DNA of 64,000 bases from Flavobacteriaceae bacterium (GTDB lineage Bacteria > Bacteroidota > Bacteroidia > Flavobacteriales > Flavobacteriaceae): contig PKEA01000013.1 of the NCBI GenBank assembly GCA_002862805.1, positions 1-64,000 on the forward strand, read 5' to 3'. Made by a program: the position numbers and the translations under genes. Below the pieces are notes generated by a model that saw nothing but the letters and a program-made list of their open reading frames with translations, did not search any database and was not told the origin of the DNA. Every line of letters begins with the position of its first letter. Position 1 is the first letter of the stretch. This document shows positions 1 through 6,437 of this stretch, in pieces.

Positions 1-216
1 GTTTTTAATGCTTCACCTTCGTCAAATAGTTTGTCGATTGATGAAACGATTTTGCTAAAAAGACTCTTGGCTTTAAAGCTTGATAATACAGAAAATTATT
101 TTTCGGCTCATCAAAGACAAATTCTTCTAAAAGTCATCATCAATTATTTTACATTAAATGTCGATGGTTTTAAAACACCAAAATCGGTAGAAGTTTTCAA
201 AGAGGTTTTTAATTAG
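1..216 (+). CDS. recO: DNA repair protein RecO, C-terminal fragment
   Basis: An open frame runs from base 1 to a TAG at 214-216, so only the last 71 residues are in the window and the real start lies upstream; the TTG at 31 is just an internal codon. The tail (IINYFTLNVDGFKTPKSVEVFKEVFN region) has the form I associate with the C-terminus of Bacteroidota RecO, where a helical hairpin is followed by a G-F-K-x-P-K-S motif. RecO helps RecR load RecA on SSB-coated single-stranded DNA during gap repair. A recO-ileS order is common in flavobacteria as I recall. The call rests on a short fragment and on context, so it is likely but not certain. Confidence 0.65.
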   Translation, partial: VFNASPSSNSLSIDETILLKRLLALKLDNTENYFSAHQRQILLKVIINYFTLNVDGFKTPKSVEVFKEVFN

Positions 217-243
217 ACACTTTTTAAGTACCAAATCATCAAA

Positions 244-264
244 CTTTTGCCTTTTGCCTTTTGC
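244..264. repeat. Three tandem copies of CTTTTGC in the ileS promoter region
   Basis: The heptamer CTTTTGC occurs three times head to tail (244-250, 251-257, 258-264). The last copy supplies the TTTG that would act as the -33 element of the ileS promoter. A change in copy number would keep the sequence next to the -7 box intact, so the effect on transcription may be small. Confidence 0.8.
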
Positions 265-290
265 CTATTTACTATAAATCACTACTTTCG
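260..290 (+). promoter_or_regulatory. Probable ileS promoter
   Basis: TTTG at 260-263, a 19-base spacer and TACTTTCG at 283-290 match the Bacteroidota consensus TTTG-N17-23-TAnnTTTG with one mismatch in the -7 box. The ileS ATG follows 25 bases later. No T-box leader is visible. Confidence 0.5.
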
Positions 291-315
291 CAACTTCAAT
301 TAAGATTACGACAAA

Positions 316-3300
316 ATGAGTACAAAATTCACTGAATACAAAGGACTTAATTTGCCAACTGCGGCATCTGAAGTACTTGATTTTTGGAAAAAACAAAATA
401 TATTTGAACAAAGTGTAACTTCTCGTGAAGGAGCAACACCTTTTGTGTTTTTTGAAGGGCCACCTTCTGCAAACGGATTACCTGGAATTCACCACGTAAT
501 GGCGCGTGCTATTAAAGATATTTTTTGTCGTTATAAAACTCAAAAAGGTTTTCAAGTTAAGCGTAAAGCAGGTTGGGATACTCATGGTTTACCAGTTGAA
601 TTAGGTACTGAAAAAGAATTAGGAATTACCAAAGAAGACATTGGTACAAAAATCACCGTTGCAGAGTATAACGAAGCGTGTAAAAAAACCGTTATGCGTT
701 ATACAGATGTTTGGAACGATTTGACCGAAAAAATGGGTTATTGGGTAGATATGGAAGATCCGTATGTTACTTACAAATCAAAATACATGGAAACGGTTTG
801 GTGGTTGTTGAAAGAAATCTATAAAAAAGATTTAATTTATAAAGGATACACAATCCAACCTTATTCTCCAAAAGCAGGAACAGGTTTATCTTCTCACGAA
901 GTTAATCAACCAGGTTCTTATAGAGATGTTACCGATACTACAATTGTAGCACAATTTAAAGCTATCGAAAGTACATTGCCGAGTTTTCTTAAAGGTTTTG
1001 GAACAGTACACTTCATGGCTTGGACAACAACCCCTTGGACCTTGCCAAGTAATACAGCTTTAACAGTTGGACCAAAAATCGATTATGTTTTAGTAAAAAC
1101 ATTCAATCAATACACTTTTGAACCTATCAATGTTGTTTTGGCTAAAAATTTAGTTGGAAAGCAATTTGGAAAAGGATTTTTTGCAACTGAAGAAACTACC
1201 GATTTCGAAAATTATAAAGCAGGAGATAAAAAAATACCATACCAAATTATAGCCGAAGGAAAAGGAGCAGATTTAGTTGGAATTCGTTACGAACAACTAA
1301 TGAAATTAGCCTTACCAAATGACAATCCAGAAAATGCATTTAGAGTAATTTCGGGAGATTTTGTTACCACGGAAGATGGAACAGGAATCGTTCACACAGC
1401 GCCAACATTTGGAGCAGATGATGCTAAAGTGGCTAAAGAAGCTACACCAGAAGTGCCGCCAATGCTTGTGAAAGATGTTAATGATAATTTAGTGCCTTTA
1501 GTCGATTTACAAGGAAGATTTATTCAAGGTTTAGGTGATTATTCTGGGAAGTACGTTAAAAACGAATATTATAACGACGGTGAAGCGCCTGAGCGTTCTG
1601 TTGATGTAGAAATAGCTATTCAATTAAAAGAAGAAAATAAAGCCTTTAAGGTTGAAAAATATGTGCACAGTTATCCACATTGTTGGAGAACTGACAAACC
1701 TATTTTATATTATCCGTTAGACTCTTGGTTTGTTAAAGTAACCGAAGTAAAAGAACGTATGTTCGACCTTAACGAAACTATCAACTGGAAGCCAAAAGCT
1801 ACAGGAGAAGGACGTTTTGGAAATTGGTTAAAGAATGCTAACGATTGGAATTTATCTCGTTCAAGATATTGGGGAATTCCATTACCAATTTGGAGAACTG
1901 AAGATGGAGCAGAAGAAATGATTGTTGGTTCTGTTGAAGAATTATACAACGAAATCGAAAAATCAATTGCTGCTGGTTTCCAAAAAGAAAATCCGTTTAA
2001 AGGATTCGAAATTGGAAACATGTCTGAAGCAAATTATGATTTGGTTGATTTACATAAAAATGTAGTCGATGCAATTGTATTAGTTTCACCTTTAGGTAAA
2101 CCAATGCAACGCGAAAGCGATTTAATTGATGTTTGGTTCGATTCGGGTTCTATGCCTTATGCACAATGGCATTATCCTTTTGAAAATAAAGAAAAAATTG
2201 ATGAAAATCAAGATTTTCCAGCCGATTTTATTGCGGAAGGTGTCGATCAAACACGTGGTTGGTTTTATACGCTACATGCTATTGGAACGTTAGTTTTTGA
2301 TAAAGTTGCTTATAAAAATGTAGTTTCAAACGGATTAGTTTTAGATAAAAACGGACAGAAAATGTCAAAACGTTTAGGAAATGCTGTTGATCCTTTTGAA
2401 ACACTTTCAGAATATGGTGCCGATGCAACGCGTTGGTATATGATTTCTAATGCAAATCCTTGGGATAACTTAAAGTTTGATCTTGAGGGAATTGCTGAAG
2501 TTCGTCGTAAATTCTTTGGAACACTTTATAACACCTATTCGTTCTTTTCATTATATGCAAATATTGATGGGTTTACCTATGCTGAAGCAGAAATTCCATT
2601 AGAGGAAAGACCAGAAATTGACCGTTGGATTTTATCAGAATTACATACATTAATTAAAGACGTTGATGCTTTTTACGCAGAATATGAACCTACAAAAGCA
2701 ACAAGAGCTATTTCAGATTTCGTACAAGAAAACTTAAGTAACTGGTATGTTCGTTTATGCAGAAGACGTTTCTGGAAAGGTGAATACGCACAAGATAAAA
2801 TTGCTGCTTACCAAACGCTTTACACGTGTTTACTTACTGTGGCTAAGCTTTCTGCTCCGGTTGCACCTTTCTTTATGGACAGGTTATATTGCGATTTAAC
2901 ACAAGCAACGGGTTCTGAAAACTTTGAAAGTGTACACTTAGCAAACTTTCCGGTTTCGGTTGAAAACTTTGTTGATAAATCATTGGAAAGTAGAATGATG
3001 AAAGCACAAACGGTTTCTTCATTGGTTTTATCATTGCGTAAAAAGGAAATGATTAAAGTGCGTCAGCCTTTACAAAAGGTAATGATTCCGGTACTTGACG
3101 AAAATCAACGTGCTGAAATTGAGGCGGTTTCTGATCTTATAAAAGCAGAAGTAAACGTGAAAGAGGTGGTTTTAATGGACGACGCTTCTGGTGTTTTAGT
3201 GAAACAAATTAAACCTAATTTCAAAGCACTTGGACCTCGTTTTGGAAAAGATATGGGTCTGATTTCTAAAGAGATACAAAACTTTAGTCAAGATCAAATT

Positions 3301-3717
3301 AATCAAATTGAGAAGGATGGAAATCTTGAAATTGTTGTTTCAGGAAAAAATATTAATTTAACATCCGAAGATGTAGAGATTCTATCACAGGATATTCCGG
3401 GTTGGTTAGTAGCTAATGCAAACGGAATTACAGTTGCTCTTGATATTACAATTACTGATGAGTTGCGCAATGAGGGTATTGCAAGAGAGCTGGTAAATAG
3501 GATTCAAAATATTCGTAAAGATTCTGGTTTTGAAGTAACGGATAAAATTATTGTTCATATTCAAAATAATGAAGAAATTGAACAAGCTGTAGCAGCAAAT
3601 TTGAGTTATATTAAATCGGAAACCTTAACGAACGAGCTACTTTTTAAAGAAAATTTAGAAAATGGTACGGAAATTGAGTTTGATGACTTGAAAACATTAA
3701 TATTGATTTCGAAATAA
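316..3717 (+). CDS. ileS: Isoleucyl-tRNA synthetase
   Basis: Charges tRNA-Ile with isoleucine in the cytoplasm, using ATP. The 1133-residue protein has the class I HIGH-type motif as GIHH at residues 57-60 after FEGPPSANGLP, the KMSKR loop at 682-686, and the editing-domain signature WTTTPWTLPSNTAL near residue 236, which clears mischarged valine. The length, well above the roughly 940 residues of the E. coli enzyme, the lack of a C-terminal cysteine zinc finger and the extended C-terminus fit the type-2, eukaryote-like IleRS seen in Bacteroidota; members of that group are often insensitive to mupirocin, which is family knowledge and not shown here. It starts 99 bases after recO with its own promoter and is followed by the dksA-like gene. 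Confidence 0.97.
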   Translation: MSTKFTEYKGLNLPTAASEVLDFWKKQNIFEQSVTSREGATPFVFFEGPPSANGLPGIHHVMARAIKDIFCRYKTQKGFQVKRKAGWDTHGLPVELGTEKELGITKEDIGTKITVAEYNEACKKTVMRYTDVWNDLTEKMGYWVDMEDPYVTYKSKYMETVWWLLKEIYKKDLIYKGYTIQPYSPKAGTGLSSHEVNQPGSYRDVTDTTIVAQFKAIESTLPSFLKGFGTVHFMAWTTTPWTLPSNTALTVGPKIDYVLVKTFNQYTFEPINVVLAKNLVGKQFGKGFFATEETTDFENYKAGDKKIPYQIIAEGKGADLVGIRYEQLMKLALPNDNPENAFRVISGDFVTTEDGTGIVHTAPTFGADDAKVAKEATPEVPPMLVKDVNDNLVPLVDLQGRFIQGLGDYSGKYVKNEYYNDGEAPERSVDVEIAIQLKEENKAFKVEKYVHSYPHCWRTDKPILYYPLDSWFVKVTEVKERMFDLNETINWKPKATGEGRFGNWLKNANDWNLSRSRYWGIPLPIWRTEDGAEEMIVGSVEELYNEIEKSIAAGFQKENPFKGFEIGNMSEANYDLVDLHKNVVDAIVLVSPLGKPMQRESDLIDVWFDSGSMPYAQWHYPFENKEKIDENQDFPADFIAEGVDQTRGWFYTLHAIGTLVFDKVAYKNVVSNGLVLDKNGQKMSKRLGNAVDPFETLSEYGADATRWYMISNANPWDNLKFDLEGIAEVRRKFFGTLYNTYSFFSLYANIDGFTYAEAEIPLEERPEIDRWILSELHTLIKDVDAFYAEYEPTKATRAISDFVQENLSNWYVRLCRRRFWKGEYAQDKIAAYQTLYTCLLTVAKLSAPVAPFFMDRLYCDLTQATGSENFESVHLANFPVSVENFVDKSLESRMMKAQTVSSLVLSLRKKEMIKVRQPLQKVMIPVLDENQRAEIEAVSDLIKAEVNVKEVVLMDDASGVLVKQIKPNFKALGPRFGKDMGLISKEIQNFSQDQINQIEKDGNLEIVVSGKNINLTSEDVEILSQDIPGWLVANANGITVALDITITDELRNEGIARELVNRIQNIRKDSGFEVTDKIIVHIQNNEEIEQAVAANLSYIKSETLTNELLFKENLENGTEIEFDDLKTLILISK

Positions 3718-3724
3718 TGAAGCC

Positions 3725-3741
3725 GAAAGATTTTATCTTTC
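3725..3741. promoter_or_regulatory. Small hairpin between ileS and the dksA-like gene
   Basis: GAAAGAT (3725-3731), a TTT loop and ATCTTTC (3735-3741) form a perfect 7-bp stem directly after the ileS stop. No T-tract follows, so it is not a classical terminator. The right arm includes TATCTTTC, close to a -7 box, so the site may be part of a promoter for the downstream gene. Confidence 0.35.
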
Positions 3742-3769
3742 ACATTGTAAAACTATAAAAAAATAAGTT

Positions 3770-4150
3770 ATGGTAGAGGAAAAATTAAGATATTCTGATG
3801 CAGAATTAGCAGAGTTCAAGGCTTTACTACTTGACAAAATTGAAAAAGCAAATGCTGATTTAGCGCTTATTAAAAGTGCATATATGAACAATTCAAATAA
3901 TGGAACCGATGACACATCACCTACATTTAAAGCATTTGAAGAAGGAAGTGAAACAATGTCTAAAGAAGCAAATTCACAATTAGCTATTCGTCAAGAAAAA
4001 TTCCTTAGAGATTTAAAAAATGCTGTGGTTCGTGTTGAAAATAAAACGTATGGTATTTGTAAAGTAACGGGTAAATTAATTGCTAAAGAACGTTTAAAAG
4101 TTGTTCCTCATGCAACTATGAGTATAGAGGCAAAGAACTTGCAACGTTAA
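3770..4150 (+). CDS. DksA/TraR-family protein with a degenerate zinc finger
   Basis: DksA-family proteins bind the secondary channel of RNA polymerase and modify the response to ppGpp. The 126-residue protein has the family layout: an N-terminal helical, coiled-coil-like part with an acidic stretch at the turn (TDDTSP near 46-51), then a C-terminal finger module starting at YGIC (94-97) and ending in a P-H-A-T-x-S-I-E-A segment. Of the four cysteines of the canonical C4 finger only C97 remains; the other positions read T100, S118 and A121. The fold is probably kept without zinc, as in other cysteine-poor DksA relatives. It stands between ileS and lspA and ends at a strong terminator, so it is probably co-transcribed with ileS or from its own weak promoter. 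Confidence 0.85.
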   Translation: MVEEKLRYSDAELAEFKALLLDKIEKANADLALIKSAYMNNSNNGTDDTSPTFKAFEEGSETMSKEANSQLAIRQEKFLRDLKNAVVRVENKTYGICKVTGKLIAKERLKVVPHATMSIEAKNLQR

Positions 4151-4170
4151 TCTTTATATAAAAATTGACT

Positions 4171-4194
4171 AACGCTCCAACAGGAGCGTTTTTT
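4171..4194 (+). terminator. Rho-independent terminator after the dksA-like gene
   Basis: AACGCTCC (4171-4178), loop AACA and GGAGCGTT (4183-4190) form a perfect 8-bp stem that runs into a T-rich tail. Confidence 0.85.
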
Positions 4195-4209
4195 ATTTCA
4201 CAAAATTCT

Positions 4210-4217
4210 TACTTTTG
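4210..4217 (+). promoter_or_regulatory. -7 promoter box for lspA
   Basis: TACTTTTG is an exact TAnnTTTG match 16 bases before the ATG at 4234. It sits just after the dksA terminator, which shows that lspA is transcribed on its own and that any start upstream of 4234 is wrong. Confidence 0.65.
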
Positions 4218-4233
4218 TAAAAAAATATCCACA

Positions 4234-4851
4234 ATGTCTTTAAAAAGAGCTTATTTATTAGTTGTTCTTGTATTGTTAATAGATCAAATATCAAAGATTT
4301 ATATTAAAACCCATTTTTTTATTGGAGAATCTATCAATGTTTTAGGATTAGATTGGTTTCGTATTCATTTTATTGAAAATGAAGGAATGGCTTGGGGAGC
4401 TGTTATTCCTGGAGAATATGGTAAATTAATCTTAACTGTTTTTAGAATAGGCGCAGTATTTGGTATTGGCTGGTGGCTTTGGGATTCTGTTATAAAAAAG
4501 CAATCTACTTTTTTAATTGTAGCTATTGCATTAATTCTTGCAGGCGCTGTAGGTAATATTCTTGACTCTGTATTTTATGGTGTAATTTTTAACGACAGTT
4601 ATCACCAAGTGGCAACAGCTTTTTCAAGCGAGCCTTACGGAACTTGGTTTCATGGAGAAGTAGTTGATATGTTCTATTTTCCTATTTGGGACGGTGTTTT
4701 ACCTTCTTGGATTCCTGTTTGGGGCGGAAATCACTTTACATTTTTTAACGCTATTTTTAACGTTGCAGACATTGCTATTTCTACAGGTGTTGGAATTCTA
4801 ATTGTGTTCAATAAAAAAGCGTTTGGAAGTTCTGAAATTAAGATGGAATAG
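4234..4851 (+). CDS. lspA: Lipoprotein signal peptidase (signal peptidase II)
   Basis: Inner-membrane aspartic peptidase that cuts the signal peptide of prolipoproteins before the lipid-modified cysteine. The 205-residue form starts MSLKRAYLL; the longer frame from 4165 would begin inside the terminator and upstream of the -7 box and is rejected. It has four hydrophobic segments, the motif LIDQISKIYIK in the first, NEGMAWG, the catalytic-region motif GAVGNILDSVFYGVI and VVDMFYFP, and FFNAIFNVADIAIS, where the N-D and A-D aspartates form the dyad. It is slightly longer than the usual 160 residues, as is common in Bacteroidota. Its last 14 bases overlap the convergent XRE gene. The many lipoproteins in this window are its expected substrates. 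Confidence 0.95.
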   Translation: MSLKRAYLLVVLVLLIDQISKIYIKTHFFIGESINVLGLDWFRIHFIENEGMAWGAVIPGEYGKLILTVFRIGAVFGIGWWLWDSVIKKQSTFLIVAIALILAGAVGNILDSVFYGVIFNDSYHQVATAFSSEPYGTWFHGEVVDMFYFPIWDGVLPSWIPVWGGNHFTFFNAIFNVADIAISTGVGILIVFNKKAFGSSEIKME

Positions 4852-5161
4852 TAATCTCTTGAAGTAAATTAATTGTAGTTTCTAAATTTGCAATTCTATT
4901 TTGCAATAATTCAATGAGCATATTTTTTTCTTTTAATTGATCAAAGAGCATTCTATTTTCATTTAGCTCGCTAGTTTCTAATAATTCTGTAGGAGAAATA
5001 TTAAAAATAACACCTATTTTTGCTATATAGTTAAAAACGCTTTTGCTTTTTCCATTTTCTATACGCGCAGCCGATTGTGAAATACATAATAAATCGGCGA
5101 GTTCTTCTTGCGAGTATCCCTTCGATTTTCGTAGTTGGCGTAGTTTTGAAATTGAAATCAT
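4838..5161 (-). CDS. XRE-family transcriptional regulator with C-terminal coiled coil
   Basis: 107 residues. Residues 5-60 form a Cro/C1-type helix-turn-helix (LRQLRKSKGYSQEELADLLC, then SQSAARIENGKS as recognition region). The tail from about 70 to 102 is rich in leucine, isoleucine and glutamate in a heptad-like pattern (LKEKNMLIELLQNRIANLE), so a dimerising coiled coil is likely. It is transcribed away from the secreted-peptide gene at 5388, with a 226-base divergent region between them, and its 3' end overlaps lspA tail to tail by 14 bases. By position it is the likely regulator of the peptide/GLPGLI/barrel locus and perhaps of itself. That role is inferred from position only. Confidence 0.85.
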   Translation of the reverse strand: MISISKLRQLRKSKGYSQEELADLLCISQSAARIENGKSKSVFNYIAKIGVIFNISPTELLETSELNENRMLFDQLKEKNMLIELLQNRIANLETTINLLQEITIPS

Positions 5162-5187
5162 TATGGTTTTAATATAACATTAAAATA

Positions 5188-5195
5188 CAAATCTA
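5188..5195 (-). promoter_or_regulatory. -7 promoter box for the XRE gene
   Basis: On the minus strand this reads TAGATTTG, an exact TAnnTTTG match 27 bases before the XRE ATG. A run of 14 T lies directly upstream of it in the transcription sense, within the -7/-33 spacer. Confidence 0.5.
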
Positions 5196-5209
5196 TTTTT
5201 TTTTTTTTT
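5196..5209. repeat. 14-base poly-T tract in the XRE promoter spacer
   Basis: An uninterrupted run of 14 T on the plus strand (A on the coding strand of the XRE gene) lies next to the -7 box. Its length and place make slipped-strand variation of the promoter spacing possible. Confidence 0.7.
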
Positions 5210-5342
5210 CAATTTTGTAAAAAAAGCACAAGCTTTAACAAAATGTACAAATAATCTGTAACTGATGTTAAGAAATAATTCTTTATGTAAAAATTACATT
5301 GAAACATGCTATTTTAGCATAATGTTTTCTTGTTGTCCTATT

Positions 5343-5350
5343 TAGTTTTG
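5343..5350 (+). promoter_or_regulatory. -7 promoter box for the secreted peptide
   Basis: TAGTTTTG is an exact TAnnTTTG match 37 bases before the ATG at 5388. I see no good TTG at the right spacing, so the promoter may depend on an activator. Confidence 0.5.
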
Positions 5351-5387
5351 TATTATTAAATTAATGTTTAACTAAAATTTTTAAATT

Positions 5388-5594
5388 ATGAAAAATTTAT
5401 TTTTGTCACTAGCATTTATGCTAGTAAGTAGTTTTTCTTTTGCTTCTACTGGAGAGGTGAAAAATGATGTTTTAAAACCAATGCCTTATATTATTATGAC
5501 TTCTTGTGGAGCAACGGTTCAGGGAGTAGGTGATTTTACAGTGGATGAGTTTTTTGATTTAATGGATGCAATGGAATCAGCATTGTGCGGTTAA
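5388..5594 (+). CDS. Small secreted two-cysteine peptide, unknown function
   Basis: 68 residues that I do not recognise. Residues 1-19 are a clean Sec signal peptide (MKNLFLSLAFMLVSSFSFA) with likely cleavage before STGE. The mature part is about 49 residues, strongly acidic (roughly eight acidic against two lysines), hydrophobic near its start (PMPYIIM) and holds just two cysteines, C40 in TSCG and C67 in the terminal CG, which could form a disulfide outside the cytoplasm. The gene has its own -7 box and is followed within 12 bases by a hairpin with a T-tail, so it is probably transcribed in excess over the GLPGLI and barrel genes behind it. It could be a precursor peptide, a partner of the barrel, or an envelope protein; nothing in the sequence decides this. 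Confidence 0.75.
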   Translation: MKNLFLSLAFMLVSSFSFASTGEVKNDVLKPMPYIIMTSCGATVQGVGDFTVDEFFDLMDAMESALCG

Positions 5595-5604
5595 TCTAGT
5601 TAAT

Positions 5605-5629
5605 AGGAGGCTAAAGGCCTCCTTGTTTT
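5605..5629 (+). terminator. Hairpin terminator or attenuator between peptide and GLPGLI gene
   Basis: AGGAGGC (5605-5611), loop TAAAG and GCCTCCT (5617-5623) form a perfect 7-bp stem followed by TGTTTTT. It ends only 10 bases before the next ATG, and no new promoter is visible after it, so read-through would set the peptide to downstream-gene ratio. Confidence 0.8.
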
Positions 5630-5638
5630 TAGTATATT

Positions 5639-6424
5639 ATGAAAAAAAAAATTAAAATTTATCAATTTTGTATTGTTTTTTTATTTGTTAACATGTCTTA
5701 TAGTCAAGTAGAGAAATACGATGTAAAGTTTATTTACGATACCGAAATAATTTTAGAAAACGGAGATGTGCTTATCGAAAAAATGCAACTGCTTTATAGT
5801 CCCCAAAAAAGTGTTTATGTAAGCCCTGTAAAATTAATTTTAGATTCTTTAAAAATAGAATTTCGTAAACAAGGCGATATATATGGCTATTTAGAAGCAA
5901 AGGCAAAATATCCAGAAAACAGATTGCAATATGTTGTTTTTAAAGAACATAAATCATATAAATATCAATTAGTTGGTGTTGATAAAACTAATATTGAAAT
6001 AAATAATGAAACACCTCAATTAGAGTGGCAGTTGCAACAAAAATATGATTCTATATTAAACTATAAAACACAACTTGCTACTGCAATATATAATAATACT
6101 GAATATGAGGCTTGGTTTACGGCAGATATACCTATAAATAATGGGCCATATTTTTACCAAGGCTTACCAGGATTAATTGTAAAAATAAAAAATAAAAAAC
6201 TAAATTATAACATACAACTTGTTGGGATAGAAAATAAAAAAGGTATTATGCCAGAACCATTAACTGAAAAAATAGCAACTATAAAGTTTAGCCAATTATA
6301 CACTACAATACTTGGGTCTCATAGAAGTTTAATAAAATGGGCTGGAGTTGATAACGAAAGTGAAAAAAAGATTATTGAAGCAGGTGAAAATAAAGTTGAA
6401 AAAAAGTATTTATTTGAATTTTAA
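5639..6424 (+). CDS. GLPGLI family protein
   Basis: 261 residues. The family (TIGRFAM type GLPGLI) is exported, restricted to Bacteroidota and of unknown function. An N-terminal signal peptide (about 1-22, ending MSYSQ) precedes a beta-rich body. The name-giving motif GLPGLI stands at 175-180 inside the typical context EYEAWFTADIPINNGPYFYQ before it and VKIKNK after it. It begins just after the hairpin behind the secreted peptide and ends 13 bases before the barrel gene, so the two large genes form one transcription unit. The adjacency to a TonB-receptor-like barrel, which is frequent for this family as I recall, suggests a periplasmic or surface partner of the barrel. Base composition is very AT-rich. 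Confidence 0.93.
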   Translation: MKKKIKIYQFCIVFLFVNMSYSQVEKYDVKFIYDTEIILENGDVLIEKMQLLYSPQKSVYVSPVKLILDSLKIEFRKQGDIYGYLEAKAKYPENRLQYVVFKEHKSYKYQLVGVDKTNIEINNETPQLEWQLQQKYDSILNYKTQLATAIYNNTEYEAWFTADIPINNGPYFYQGLPGLIVKIKNKKLNYNIQLVGIENKKGIMPEPLTEKIATIKFSQLYTTILGSHRSLIKWAGVDNESEKKIIEAGENKVEKKYLFEF

Positions 6425-6437
6425 CAATTAATATTTC

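Noticed and set aside
1710-2021. 103-codon frame on the minus strand inside ileS
   Set aside because: Lies wholly within a certain gene and its product has no sense of a protein; shadow frame.
4165-4233. Longer N-terminus of LspA
   Set aside because: The extra codons lie in the terminator of the gene before and upstream of the -7 box.
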